Source: Talinum fruticosum (taxonomy: Eukaryota > Streptophyta > Magnoliopsida > Caryophyllales > Talinaceae). From it: 64,000 bases of DNA. The stretch spans positions 248,001 to 312,000 of the forward strand of contig JAITYX010000133.1 of assembly GCA_021018815.1 (NCBI GenBank), read 5' to 3'. The position numbers were made by a program, and so were the translations under genes. Shown in pieces: positions 46,301 through 58,591 of this stretch. How positions within the stretch are numbered: the stretch's first letter is position 1; each line of letters starts with the position of its first letter. The notes beneath the pieces are model-generated. The model made no database searches and was not told the origin of the DNA. It was given only the letters and a program-made list of their open reading frames with translations.

Positions 46301-47300
46301 GCCTCGAATAACAAGAATCTAAGGTGGCTTCCTACTGGTTGGAAGCCAAAGGGATATGACACTTGTTGTCCTATTGACTATAACTCGAATAATTGGGGAC
46401 TATCGCTCATTGACCCCGCTAATTGTCACTAAAATCCTCCTTGGGCTAGATCGGGTAGAAGGAGACCCAAACGAGGGCTTCGTAGGCGGGACCTTGTTGT
46501 TGCGGGTAAGAAATTACAAAATGGACGGGAGCCCACTGTTGGTGCCTAGGTTGTCGGTGGCATCCCATAAAATGGTACATCAAACATTGAAGAATGTCGC
46601 AATTTAGGACACATACTACTAGACACCCATTCGTACGTTTGTTGGGGTTCGGAACCTGTACATACTATTTGTCCGACCGTGTTATGTCTGTAAATGGTTC
46701 AAGTCCAGGATATTCCTTACCTGGATTGTATCTTGCATGCTTCCTTTGAGGTTATCGATAGTGCTATGCGAGTACCCTCTTGGGTTGAGCAATGGATGAC
46801 TCTGCCATGGTTGTAAAAGCCTACGAGATGAACATCTACTGTCTCTAACTTTATATGGAATGGATAAAGGAAACTAATCATGAAAGGCAAAAGGCATTGA
46901 GAGTTTAAAAGCGTGATCAAAGGGAAAATGTTCCTCCTAGTGGACCCCTACGAGATACGCGAAGTGGTCCTGCAAGCTACCGAAGGGGCCCGTCGAAAAG
47001 AAGTAGAAGTTAAGGAGGAAGAGTAAAGAAGGGTAAGCCGAATTAACGAATTAAAGAAGCGAACCCTAGGATATGCAGGCTGAGTCAAGCGGCTTGATGG
47101 GAAAGAAAGTAAAGACAGAGTAGGGCCTCGAATTTAGGAATGAATAATAATTAGAAATTTATTTTGCCTCTTTAGAACATTTTTAGTTATTTCCAAGTAT
47201 TATGTTTATCATTTCCCTTTTAGCTATGTAATTGGGTAACTAGTAGGCTTACCTTTTATTATTAATAAAGTAAAAAGTAAATTTTGTGCTCACTTTTATA
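46300..47300 (+). pseudogene. Ty3 ORF1 tail (Tat-like), second copy
   Basis: The 3' end (47155-47300) matches 26345-26520, including ATTAATAAAGTAAAAAG then AATTTTGTGCTCAC. Upstream plus-strand pieces read GDYRSLTPLIVTKILLGLDR and, near 46930-47030, a Lys/Glu-rich stretch with stops. It resembles the extra ORF that precedes gag in Tat/Ogre-type elements, but with no diagnostic motif; function unknown. Confidence 0.35.
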
Positions 47301-47702
47301 TTTTATATATTTTTTATCGCTCACCTAAAATAGGACAACTAAAATGGACCATCTAAAATGGACCGCCCTAAAATGATCAAACAAAAAAGGAAACCATGGA
47401 TAAGGCGAGTGTTCGTGTAATACCCATAATTTTAGCAAAAGCGGTTGTAAAGCATAGAATTATTGAGTAATATTCCACACATCTAGGGGCGTGAGTGACT
47501 CGATTTTATTTACGGCCGGACATATTACTTTAGTATCCCTTTAGAGGCTGCTTGTTGAATAAATTAAATTAAGGGAATTGCCTCCTTTTCTATCTAGGTT
47601 AAACCATTTGGTGATTAGGAATTGTCGTGGCGGCGTATTAAAATAAGTTAGGATGCAGCAACATAGAGAGGACGGAAGGGAGGAGATATGGACTTGTCGT
47701 AT

Positions 47703-47709
47703 ATAGGCT
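47703..47709 (+). promoter_or_regulatory. Possible TATA box of the solo LTR
   Basis: GTCGTATATAGGCTG lies about 180 bp upstream of the GC-rich island, where an LTR core promoter would be expected. This is weak evidence. Confidence 0.3.
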
Positions 47710-47884
47710 GGTGATTACTTTGGTTGAATTATGAAGAGATGAGAAAGATAAATTGTGGGTTTAATTATTATTACGTTTAGCAAGAGAAAAAGGAAAAAGA
47801 TGAATAAAAAGGAAATGAAGAGGTGGGTTTTTGTTTAAGTGGAGAAATGAGATTGAAATCAAATTTGGGGTCCAATAAGGATCA

Positions 47885-48460
47885 TCAACCAACCCAATTA
47901 TGTGGTGGAAAAAGAGGAAAGGAAAGAGGGCCTTGGGGGAGCCGAGCAGCGAGAGAAGGAACGAGCGGGAGAAACAGAGAGGCGAAACAAAGAGGCGAAA
48001 CGAGAGCGCGGGAGCCGAGAAAAGGCGAGCGGCCGGTGGGCAAAGGGAGAGCGGGGGCTTGGGAAGGCGAGAAGGAGGAGAAACAGAGCGAAGTAGAGTG
48101 GGGAAAAGGGAGGATCGAGCGAGAGGAATCGAGAGGGAGAGAAGGCGAGCGGTGCAAGGGTCGAGGAGACCAAGGGGTGGCCGGCGACCACTGCGGACCC
48201 GGAAGCGACGGTCGGCGACCCGAGTAGGCGGCGAGCGAGGAAGAAAGCGAGAGACCGGGGCGAGCAACGGGCGAAGCAGGGACAAAGAGCACGAGAAAGT
48301 CCGAGAGGTCGGGGACCGGGTAAAGCAACGACGACAAGGGAGGCGGACTAGCGGTAAGCACGCGAGGGCCAAACCGAGAGGCGCAGGAACCAAAAATGGC
48401 GGGCTAGAGGCGGGGAAGCAAGAACCGAGAGACGGAGCAAGAACTGGCATAGAGAGGGAC
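47885..48460. other. GC/GA-rich island with overlapping open frames
   Basis: GA-rich on the plus strand, with open frames in several phases: 47900-48529 plus (Arg/Glu/Gly-rich) and 47761-48498 minus (Pro/Ser/Leu-rich, 245 codons). Biased composition, the same location as the island at 3700-4190 and lack of a domain argue against a real protein. It is probably a transcribed LTR leader. Confidence 0.6.
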
Positions 48461-50689
48461 CGAAACCAAAAGATAGAAGTAAGGAAGCCCGAAATCAATC
48501 CCTTAAACCCGAGAATTTCAGGTGGGTAGTCTTATAATCTAAACTATTAATAATTTCGAATCCAAATGAGTTTATTATGATTGTTGAATGTGATTGTAAA
48601 TATTGAACATGTATGCTATTGAATGAGTTTAGTAGTTGCTTGAAAGTTGAATTAGGAGTTGTGAGGGGAATTGGTAGTTGTTTAGGCTCGAATTGAAGCC
48701 GGGAAATTCGGAGGGAGTTGGGTTGCTTGGGTATAATGAGTAGTATCGGGAATCCGGTCGGTTGGGGACGGGGATAAGCACATGTGGTTTGGGCATAAGT
48801 TATAAAATTGATATTTCGGATTGACTCTTAGAGATTTATTGAATTTACGACATTAAGCGATGATTGCTAATATCGAGAAATAACGAGTTAAGCATAAAAG
48901 AGGAGTGTGAATTCATACCAAATGTTGCAGAGTTGAGGCACGGGAGTGAAAAACGGGTGATTGTCGGATTAATTGAGTTCAAAAGGTAATTAAATCCTCG
49001 AGGTTGAGCCGAGCGTGAAAGTAAGTAAAGCTAATGGAAACTGAATAATGAAAAGTAATTAAGAGTTATATAACTAAGGACGGACGAAGAAGAGTCGAGT
49101 AATGAGATAGAGACATACAATGGGAATTTGAAGCGAGGAAATGATGAGCTGGGAATCGTAACTTTAAGTTGAGTTTGGAATCTGTCTAAGCCTTGAGCTG
49201 AAATTAAGTTGGAAAATAAGCTTAGCAACAAGAAACTTAAGTGATAAAGTGAGATTAGGAATTATATGGCTGGATATGAGTAAAGGAAGCTAATTTATAA
49301 AGTAGAGTTATAGAATGAAGGATTGAAGCAAAAACAGAGAATTGTGAGAAGTTGAGACATCGAAATCGGGTGGTGTCCGCTTGTGGTTATTATGGCTTAG
49401 AAAATGGAAATTAATCGTATTAAAATGGTGGATTGAGAAAGATATAGTTGGAAAAGAGCTGCGAATTACTATCTGTGTTGAATTGTTGCTATCTATGCAA
49501 GTGATTGTGGAATAATGTTCAAAAGTAGTTTTGAAAGGAGTTTTGTATTTTACGTGAAATGATCCTTAAATGCAACTTCTTGTGAATTACCTTTCAAACG
49601 TGAATGTGTTTTAAAGAAGCAAAACTTATTTGAGAAAGTGAATTTATAAGGGTGACACGTGGTGTCATGCCTTCCTTGATATTAAATCGATTTGAGAAAG
49701 CTGTTAAAGTGAATGTGATGAATGAGTATGTGCAAAGAGTTTTGAATCGACAGAGCTAGAATCGTTTAGCATACCGAAGGCTTCGAACCGGGGACGCCTG
49801 ACTAGAAACTTCAAGGGAAGGGTTCTAACAGGGGTCCTGCAAGGCGGGATGCCCGCTCCGAGACTTTACGAAGATAGGTCCCGGGAGCCTTTTTGTCGAG
49901 GTCGCGCCACGAGATAAAAGAAGTGCTAGTTCGAGTCCTCGAAGGCCCGAAAAGTTGATTCAACCCCAAAAGAATTGTTCAATGTGAAATTGTGCTTTTG
50001 AGTGATTGAAGAGTCATGATCTTTTTCATTGTAAGAGATTTCAGTGAAAGGTATATAGATTTGTATTATATTATTATGCTTTCGCAGATTTCATTATTAT
50101 GTGTATTATGTGTAAAGAATTTTCATTTTAAGGGTATAAGACTCCGGTGAGCCCGTGGTTTATTGCTCACCTCCACAAATTTCCCCTTTTTGCCTCCGAG
50201 TGTTACAGGTACATCCTCAAGAGGTGTGTGCGGTACTAAGTACCGGATTCTGGATCCCTGTTGTCGATTGATGTTTTACGTGTGCTCGTTTGCTAAGAGA
50301 TTCAAGCGCAGACATGCATTTCTTTTATTTTTCTCAACTTTGTAACTTGTAATTTAGTGCATATAATTGTACCAGTGTATAGTAAACCATTTAGATCGTT
50401 TTAAGCTTTATCACATGATTGGTTGTACTCCGAGCGTGTGGCTCGTTGAGTTATATTATGTTTTTTTTTTTTATACAGGGTTTTAGGGCTTTAAGCCTAA
50501 GGAATAGTCCACATTACAAATAGAACTCTGCCGAATTTTTAGGAAATCTCAAATCCTTTTGGGAAACCACCTTTACTATCCTTAGATTGAGTCTTGACAG
50601 CCAAACCGACACCAAAACGAGCCTTGGGAGTTCCTGTAAGGAACTCGGCGATGTAATACTCCTAGGGGGTGTTTTGGGGTGTTACGATT

Positions 50690-52075
50690 CGACCGTCTCA
50701 CCATTGAGTGGGCGGTGGTCGATGCCGGCCATGGATCGTGGCTAATTGGCTAGGCTCAACTATGGCTTAAATCATTTAGTTTAATGCTAAACATAATATT
50801 TCTTCAAGCTGATCTAGGTTGGTGTATTGAAACAACTCTTTCCCATCTACGTCGGTTAGTCTAACTGCTCCTCTTGGAAGAATTTGATCGAAGATGTACG
50901 GTCCCTGCTAATTGGGCCTAAATTTTCTTCGGAGTCCTAAATCGGGGCTTTAATTTCCTTAAGAACCAGATCACCAACTTATAAGTGGCGAGGTTTAACT
51001 TTCTTGTTAAATTCGCTTGATATACGTGCTATATTTGGACATTATGCGAGCACGCAAACAACGCTCATCCAGTATGATTAACTCCTCATAACGTGCTTTA
51101 GCCCATTCAACTTTTAGAATTTTACTTTCAGCTATAATTCTTAGAGAGGGGATTGTAATTTTTACTAGGAGGATCTGTTTCCATGCCATACACTAGGGAG
51201 TAAGGTGTTGTTCCCGTCAAGGTCTCGATTGAAATCCAATACCCCACAAGGAAAAAGGAAACTTATTAGGACAATCCTTATAGCCGATGGTCATTTTCTA
51301 CATTATCTTTCAAATATTTTTGTTAGTGGCCTCACCTGCTCCATTGGTTTGAGGGCGATAGAGAGAAGATTTGTGGTGCTTGATCTTGTACTTGTTTCTT
51401 GAAATGACTACCATAGTCACTAATCAACTCATGTGGTACCCATACTTGGAAAATGATGTTATGGGTTATAAATTTGGCCACATGTTTCGATGTTATTGTC
51501 GTGTATGACACCACTTGTACCCATTTGGTGAAGTAGTCAATTGCTTGTTAGATCGAATTCATGACTCGATCGTTCCTTTAGGGGTTACTTTACCTATGAT
51601 GTCTATGCCCCAGATCGAGAATGGCCGAGGCCATGCAAGTGTCATTAGAAAATAAGGTGGTTGGTGCTGCAGGTTAGCATAAATTTGACACTTGTGACAC
51701 CATTTAACAACTTATGACATTCTACTATCATGGTTGACCACTAATACCCCGATCGCTAAATTTTTTGAACCAAAATTCTTCCATTCATGTGTGGTCCATG
51801 TTCTCCATGAACATCGGTCATTATTCGCTTTGCTTCATGTTGATTGACACAAATTAAGGTAATGCCCATGTCGGTTTTCTTGTACGGTTGCCTCGATTTA
51901 TGAAAAATTGTGTAGCTAACATACGGATTGCACGATGGGCTATAGATGTGGAGTCCATGAACGAGAGGAGAGCATGACTAGCCGATAGACTCATCCGTTC
52001 TATATTGATGGGCATTGAATGAATGTCACTAGGGATATTAATCACATAAGCTAATTTGGCTAAAGCATCTACAAA
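50690..52075 (-). pseudogene. Ty3 (Tat-like) integrase
   Basis: Read on the minus strand. Catalytic core pieces at about 51420-51500: TTITSKHVAKFITHNII and VPHELISDYGSHFKKQV. The DYG Asp is where Tat integrases have S-D-N-G. The C-terminal part at 51189-51007 reads VKITIPSLRIIAESKI and WAKARYEELIILDERC. The last part at 50990-50780 resembles the L-V-x-x-I ... N-W-x-G-P ... N-x-D-x-L-K-x-Y-Y tail. Many stops. It follows RT and RNase H in the order expected for Ty3 (PR-RT-RH-IN). Confidence 0.8.
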
Positions 52076-52462
52076 TTAATTATCATCCCTAGAAACGTAG
52101 GTGTATGGTATACTATTAAAATGTTTTGCTAATTCCATTAGATGCGCTTGATAGGGTGCCAAGGCTTCACGACGTACCTTCCATTTTTGTGAGATCCGAT
52201 TGATGACTAGACTCGAGTGGTCATAAACCCGTATGTTCTTGGCTACTATCTCTATAGTTGCTTGTAGTCTCATGATGCACGCTTCATACTCTGCGGCGTT
52301 GTTGGTGACCTTAAAGTCCAATTTGATTGATATTGAAGTGTGTGCTCCTTCCGGCGAGACTAAAAGGATTCCTACCCCAAACCCCTTCGATTGGAAGCGC
52401 CATCGAAATACATAGTCCACATGTTAACTTCTAACGGTATGATGCCTTCGTTTGGAAAGTCG
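52076..52462 (-). pseudogene. Ty3 RNase H domain (Tat-type)
   Basis: A 114-codon open stretch. It has VGILLVSPEGAHTSISIKLD, TNNAAEYEACIMRLQAT (conserved N-N-x-A-E-Y-E-A) and RVYDHSSLVINRISQKW. The first active-site Asp is in YFDGASN near 52405, in a different frame, so a frameshift splits the domain. Its N-terminal flank is cut by the copia solo LTR at 52463. This is the extra plant-type RNase H seen in Tat elements. Confidence 0.88.
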
Positions 52463-53902
52463 TAAAGACTCAAATATGACTCTATCTCTCTTTATGGTTT
52501 TGAATTCAAGTCATACACACACTTAGAAATCTCATCTCCGAGTTTTCATCTCTGTCTAACCCACCCGAAATCTATTCTTGAGTCAAACACTTATCTCTAG
52601 GTTTCGACCCACTCGGATAAAACTCGGACAAACTTTTCGCCTAAATAATTTCATATGCTCAGCTTATTTTAATATATGGGTCATCTGTAAAATTTGAATC
52701 ATAATTACTGAGTTAATTCTAACCTTAAGCCAAATTTATTTGTTAACTCGAAATTATTTAGTGGCATTTGATGTATTGTGTCTATATATACTTTTCTAAC
52801 TCTTCATTCATTTAAAAGACACAAGCTGGAATTGAAACATGTTGAAAATTAGACTTATAAAATTCCATTTAAATTAGTTTAAGGATAATTAAGTATTTAA
52901 TTATTTAAATTAATTCTTATCCTTGACTAATCTTGGACCAAAGTATTTGTATACTTTGAGTACCACTTTGATTTGTTTTTTCAGGTTGATTAAAATTATT
53001 TAATCTTATTTTGAAAAGAAAAAACAACTAGCTTCTTACGGTTAAATGCTAGCGAGACAGAAAAGCTACATTTTCGGGATCGCTCGGACATCGAGTCACT
53101 ACTTGTTTGTTTCCATTTCGGAAAATTTCAACTTTGAGTCTAACAGTTGTTTCCACCCAAGATTTTAGTCACAACAAGTGAGATCGACTACTTTTTGAGT
53201 CAAGGACCGATGCACTACGTTCATGTTTACAACGGTTCTCTTTCTAAGGGATTTAGACTATCCATTACAACGACTAGTGAATCTTCCCAGTCAAGACCGA
53301 GACACAACAGACTATTTGCTTTGCTTATTATAAATAGAAGTCACTCTACAAGACTTAGAAGATTGCTTGAACTAAACTCTAATTTCATACACTCAATCTT
53401 TTCTAGCTTTCAACTCGTACTTAGTTTTCTCAACTTCGAGTTGAAACAAATGAAGTCTTGTAATCAATCAAACACTTACTTTCTTCACTCTTACGTAATT
53501 TCCCTTGACCGAGATGTAAAGGGTAACTCAACTCAATTGTACCTAACTCGTCGGGGTTAACTCAATTAGGATGTACTAAGGCGAGATAAGGGAACTTTTA
53601 TGCCTATGAAAACTTGTACTTGAATTTTCTAAGGGAATAATTCCGAGAGGTCGATCCTTTGTATTTTGTAGATTCAAAATAGTGGATTTGATTTGGTGTA
53701 CGGATCGACATTGTCCGTGGTTTTCTCGCCCTGGAGGGATTTCACATATTTCTTGTTGTTTAATCTTTTTGAGTTAATTGTAGACTCAAAATTATTTTTC
53801 CAAGTTCGACTTGTGCTAAAAATCATAAATTCAGTAACATTTCCTTCACACCCTATTCAGCCCCCTCTACGGTGATTTAGAGTCTCAAAGAGCAAACCTT
53901 CA
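52463..53902 (+). mobile_element. SIRE-like copia solo LTR
   Basis: Starts TAAAGACTC (family TGAAGACTC) and ends GAGCAAACCTTCA. The TSD is AGTCG (52458-52462) and AGTTG (53903-53907), one change. It is 1,440 bp with no internal part. It lies between the RT and RNase H parts of a Ty3 pol. Confidence 0.87.
53327..53336 (+). promoter_or_regulatory. TATA-like box of copia LTR
   Basis: ATTATAAATA followed by GAAGTCACTCTACAAGACTT, paralleling the box at 6074-6083. Confidence 0.5.
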
Positions 53903-54597
53903 AGTTGAACTTCTCTAGTCGTGCTTTAGCTATTGGTAGATTAGCTAGGAATTTTGATACTACCCTCCCGTAATCGCCTTTTGTGGGACACATTTGAGCT
54001 AGAATTCCGATAACATGACCATCCATCTAGCTATCTTATCGTTGACAATTGGTTGCTTCGAATGTACTTAATAGGGTCCATTGGCGCTATTACTTATACC
54101 GAGTGGGCTAGCATGTAATGTCCGAGGTTCTTAGAGGCCCACAATAAAGCCAATGACCTTTTTTACGGGGAGTATATTAGGTTTCGTAATCTAAGAATTT
54201 GTTGCTTAGATAATATACCACGTGTTCCACTTTTCCGTCCCTTGAGCTAGCATCGCTCCCATTTCGGTTCTGTGGTGGCGAGGTATAAAAGCAATGGTTT
54301 CCCGGGTTGTGGCGGAATTAAAATAGGTAGATTAGCTAAATATCATTTAACTTTTTCGATCGTTGTTTGGAACTCCTTGTCCCATATTAGCTTAGCTCTC
54401 TTTTTGAGCTTCTTGAACATCAATTTGCATACCATGGCCAATTTTGATATGATGACTAATATACTGCGTAAGTCTCAAAAAACCTCATATTTCCTTCGCT
54501 ATCTTAGGCGGTGGAATCTCCTAGATGGCTTTGATCTTAGATGGCTCAACTTCGATTTCTCTAATACTGACTAAGTTCCCTAACAATTTTCCCGAGG
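53903..54597 (-). pseudogene. Ty3 RT-RNase H connection
   Basis: Minus-strand pieces match the region after RT in Tat elements: a G-F-L-R-L-T-Q-Y-I-S-like stretch near 54480 and GAMLAQGTEKWNTWYII near 54220 (usual M-G-A-V-L-A-Q). Frames are broken. Confidence 0.6.
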
Positions 54598-55300
54598 TTA
54601 CTCTAAAGGCACACGTCTTAAGGCACATGTTGTATTTTTGCGGTTTTCGAACAATTTGCTAAGGCTAGGTAGGTGCCCTACCCTATCCTTAGACTTGATG
54701 ATCATGTCATCGACATAGACTTCGACTTCTCTGTGTATCATGTCATGTAGCAAGGTTGTGGTTGTCCTCCGATATGTGGCTCTAACATTTTTGAGTCCAA
54801 AGGACATTTCCTTGTAGTAGTATTCCCCCATTGAGTGATAAAAGTCGTTTTATCCATGTCTTCGACCAACTTCACCTTGTTGTACTCGGCATAGCCGTCC
54901 ATGAACGAGAGGAGAACATTATCAGCCGTGTTGTCATCTAAGATGTCTATATGAGGCGAGTGGAAAATAGTCTTTGGTACTAGCCTTATTCGGATTCCAC
55001 GAAGTCAACGCACATTCTAACTCTTCCATCCTTCTTCGGAACGAATACCACATTTGCTAGTCATTGGGGGTAGTGAACTACTTTAATGAACCTGGCTTCT
55101 AGTTGCTTCGAACCTCTTCTTTATCTTGAAGGCCCATTCGGGTTTCATTCGCCTAAGATTATGTTTAACCGATTTAGCATCTTAATAGAGCGAAATTTTA
55201 TGTTTTGCTATGCTAGAATCTATCCCTGGCATGTCTTTGTAGAACCAAGCAATGACATCTATAACTCTGTAAGGAGTTAAGTGAAGTGTTTCTCCTCTTC
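54598..55300 (-). pseudogene. Ty3 (Tat-like) reverse transcriptase
   Basis: N-terminal part: IAWFYKDMPGIDSSIAKH near 55230, where the family has F-A-W-x-Y-x-D-M-P-G-L-D. Then VFVPKKDGRVRMCVDF at about 55050, FMDGYAEYNKVKL near 54900, and EYYYKEMSFGLKNVRATY. The catalytic box is VYVDDMIIKSKD at about 54700-54730. Stops and frame changes lie in the 54830-55000 part. It would make cDNA from element RNA. Confidence 0.9.
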
Positions 55301-55614
55301 TAGACTTAGAGTTTTCCCAATCTTAACCTCTTGGGGTTGATATGGAGATTCTAAATTGATAATTATTGTTTACTATACAATTGGTGAGCGATTTTCATGA
55401 TCTTCCATAGCTTTTATTAGTTCTTTCGGGATTTTATGTTCATCGTTAGAGGATAAGTAATTAAGAATAGATAGAGGCAAAGAGTAAGTAAAAAGATTCA
55501 TGTAATTGAATGAGGAAAGGAGTACATCGGACTCAGAAACAAAAATTGCGAGAATCGGAAGATGAACTGTCGGAATTAGAAAAGATAAATCAGCCCTAGT
55601 CCTAGACTAAGAAA
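55301..55614. other. Nothing clearly recognised
   Basis: Lies between the start of RT on the minus strand and the LTR at 55615. It may hold decayed protease-RT linker. Confidence 0.3.
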
Positions 55615-57089
55615 TAGACGGTTGTTGAGTCCAAATTATGATATTTTTAATACCTTTTTACATCTTATTTTATTTGTAATAATTATTAAATTAAAATTTT
55701 TAATATGATTTGTTTTATTTTTTTAGGAAGTGTGAAAAATTGAAGAAAAGGAATAAAGATTAAAGAAATGGGCCAAATTTGTGAAGTCACATTTTCCAGC
55801 CCAATTTCCTCAGCTGTCTCTCACCTCTACTTCGGGCTCCTCATACCCACTGAAACCCTAAACCCAACTTCCTTCTCCCTCTCTCACCTCTCGTTACCCT
55901 GCTGAAACCGAAAACCCTAGCCCCAGAGTCCCATTTCTCTCGGCCCTTCACCAAACCAGAATCCTTCCTCTCTTCTTCCTCCTCATACCCACCGAAACCC
56001 TAGCCACACCAAAACCCAAAGCCCAAACCCTTCACGCTTCCATCTCCTTCCTTTTTCTGTCCGCTGCTGCCTGAAGTCCTTCACCCCGACCAGACCCACG
56101 AAGAATCCATCCTCTCTTCGATCATCGCTTCTTCTTCTTCGGTCCTCGACTCACAAAAACGATTTCTATCTCCATCTCTAAATCTCTCTCTTACCTTCGG
56201 CTCTACCTCCCAATCAGAACTCCACCCCCATCTGGACTCCTCTTTTGCTCTTTCTCGCTGCTACAATGGGAGTCAGAAACTGAATCAAACTCCAATCCTT
56301 CACACTTTATCCACAATCGGGCACGGGCACAAGGAAGGGAAGGAGATGGAGAGCGTAAAAGGGAGCAGCGAGACAGCAGAAGGAAGATGCAACGGCAACA
56401 GCAACAGCAACAGCGTGACAGGCCGGAAGCCGCGAGCTCAAGTGTAGGTTTAATTTTTTTCAAATTTTTCATTTTCACTTTCGAATTTTAGGTTTAGGTT
56501 CTCAAAATTCAGTACTTAGTTCTCATATTTTAGTTTCCAGTTCTTAGATGTCAATTTGTAGGCTTTTGTATTTCGATTTTGGAATTTCTACGAATTTGGA
56601 TACGATTTTGGATTTTTTTTAATTTTAATCTGAGCATTCGATTATTTGATGTTGGACTACTAATTTGTGGAAGTAATTTGCTTAAATCTGGGCATTCGAT
56701 TTAGCCAGTGTAATTCTGAATTTTTTCATTCTGTTTCGGTGCTCTCTGATTTCTATTTTGGTTCGACTACTCGCATCGATTGTGCTTGTGCAGATTACGA
56801 ATTACTTTGGATGCTGTTGGAATTACTATTAGATGATGATAACTAGTGTGGAGTTTTGTATATTTCAATTTCTAATTCATATTAGTTTAATTTAGGTAGT
56901 AGTTTATAAGTTCATGTTATATGCAGTTTCTGGTTTTAGTAGTCGATATTTTAGTTTCAATTTTGATTTTAGGTTCATAGGCTAGTTTCAGTTTTTGAGC
57001 AGCGTTAATCTTGTTTGGCAACCTGAATTAAATTTGGTTCCATCTGTGTGGTTCGACAAATCCCCATACTCCGTGAAATCGCTGCAACA
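55615..57089 (+). mobile_element. Ty3 5' LTR with adjoining PBS
   Basis: Start TAGACGGTTGTTGAGTCC aligns to the minus-strand start of the LTR at 10951-12158; the end is GCTGCAACA. The middle is CT-rich (55800-56200) and has many ACCGAAACCCTAGCC-type phrases. The TG start has changed to TA. The PBS at 57093 makes it a 5' LTR. Most of the internal region is missing beyond about 57250. Confidence 0.75.
56395..56416. repeat. (CAACAG)n short repeat
   Basis: Four near-perfect hexamer units in the LTR. Confidence 0.8.
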
Positions 57090-57092
57090 AAA

Positions 57093-57110
57093 TGGTGTCG
57101 TTGTCGGGGA
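57093..57110 (+). other. Primer-binding site
   Basis: TGGTGTCGTTGTCGGGGA, three bases after the LTR end. It is close to the TGGCGCCGTTGCCGGGGA seen in plant Tat/Athila-type elements. Confidence 0.75.
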
Positions 57111-57429
57111 TGAAGATAATTGAAATTAGGTTGCAGTTAGACTTATAGTGAAATTTTTGTTTGTCAGTTTTGATTTAATTTTATGTTCTCTATTTTGCTA
57201 TCACATTTTGGCTTAGTATCACCTAAGTTGTCTTTAATGGAGAGAAAAGAAGAAGAATAGGGGATAGAAAATCAAACTAAAGTAGAAAAAATATATTGAC
57301 CAAACGTGGTTATCCAATCATCACTCGATTCCATTCTCTAAATATGTGATGAATAAAAACTTGGTTGCACATTCGAAAGAAACGATGAGTGTCTTGAACA
57401 GGCGTCTGGATTTTCCAAGGAACCTGGAT

Positions 57430-57620
57430 TTTTCCTTTAATTGCTTTAATAATCTGTTAGGTTATCTCCTTCCATGATAGAACGAAATCACATTTGAACT
57501 GCCGCTTTGACACTATTTCTCATGGCGGTAGCCTCTACTATAACAATCGACGATGACTCCAAATTTGTTGCTCTTGCTTGAAGAAACCTATCATCCCAAC
57601 TTTTGATGACGAAACCTCCA
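57430..57620 (-). pseudogene. LINE C-terminal RNase H-like domain
   Basis: Reads GGFVIKSWDDRFLQARATNL, then SSSIVIVEATAMRNSVKAAV, then IMEGDNLTDY. This matches the plant RVT_3 RNase H-like fold (G-x-V-I-R-D ... A-E-A-x-A-x-x ... E-x-D). The Glu of VEATAM and the Asp of EGDN are kept; the first Asp position reads Ser. A TGA stop splits it after AVQM. Confidence 0.72.
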
Positions 57621-57976
57621 CGCCGCTGAAAAAGACCTTAAACCGTCAAAGTTGACTTTGATAAATCTTCGGGTAGTTTGTGCCAACAAATCAAATGATT
57701 AGAAGTGTTGGCACGTAATGAGGGAGAAAATGAGGATGAGTTGAAATATTGATCCGAGTCTGCTCCTAGATCGCCATTCGACTCTAAGATGATTTGGCTC
57801 GAAGGATTGTGGTAATGGAATTGAAAGTTCCATTGTTGAAGATTTTATCATTTTTGTTTTTTCAAATACTCTATAACAAATGAATCAAATGGGTCATTTG
57901 AGATGGTTTTCTCGATCTTCGATTGTATAGATAATATGATTGAAAGAGAGATTCTGCAATCGGCTTAGATTCAACT

Positions 57977-58282
57977 CTAGCCACTTATGTCGAAAAGTTG
58001 TATCCCGGTGTCCATGACACAAGTGCATTGTGAGAAAAGATGGTCAATTGACTCACAATGATCTTGACAAAGAGGATAAATATTGTCAATGTTCAACCTT
58101 CTTTTAGCTACGTTATCCCGTGTTGATAACGTATTGTGACCAATTTGCCACATAAATAATTTTAACTTAGGTATCAAATCCATTTTCCAAATCCATGCAA
58201 AGTCCCATAATGGTGAATTAATGGGAATATTATGGGCATTACAAGTGGTAGATTTAATAGTAAACTTTCCGATATTAGACAA
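57977..58282 (-). pseudogene. LINE zf-RVT zinc-binding region
   Basis: FAWIWKMDLIPKLKLFMWQ, then HNTLSTRDNVAKRRLN, then YPLCQDHCESIDHLFSQCT. The C-x-x-x-C ... H ... C arrangement and the W-K-x-x-x-x-P-K-x-K-x-F-x-W start are those of zf-RVT after plant LINE RT. The frame is open over 101 codons. Confidence 0.88.
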
Positions 58283-58591
58283 ACCCCAACAAACGGAATC
58301 TTCAATATCATGAAAAGAGAGAGGATAGTCTTAATAATTTGGCAAACATCGAGTCGGAAGGAAAGAATTAAGACGTATCACATCCCATTCTTTATTTGGG
58401 GTTATAAATTCACTTATCTGTGGCATCCAAAGAGGAAATATTTGGAATATTATTGTCATAATAATTCAACAACTTAAAAATACCACACTAGAAATCATAC
58501 CAGAATTTCGTATTTTTGCCGTTGCCTATTTCCATCTTAACCCCTTTTAAAAAGATCACGTTCTTTAAGCAAACATTTCCAAGCCTAAGAA

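Larger units (their letters stand above)
47416..50686 (+). mobile_element. Solo LTR of the long-LTR Ty3 family (second copy)
   Basis: Begins TGTAATACCC and ends GGGGTGTTACG. Flanking GTTCG (47411-47415) and ATTCG (50687-50691) form a TSD with one change. It is 3,271 bp. The block at 50430-50560 matches the reverse complement of 2300-2500 in the first copy, including GCGTGTGGCTCGTTGAG and AACTCTGC(C/T) followed by AATTTTTAG. No internal region is present. It sits just 3' of the Ty3 pol at 50690-55300. Confidence 0.82.

Noticed and set aside
47761..48498. A 245-codon minus-strand frame, the longest in the window, with a 209-codon frame on the other strand
   Set aside because: GC-rich, low-complexity Pro/Ser/Leu or Arg/Glu composition, open in several frames at once, and inside a TSD-bounded solo LTR. 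No domain is visible.
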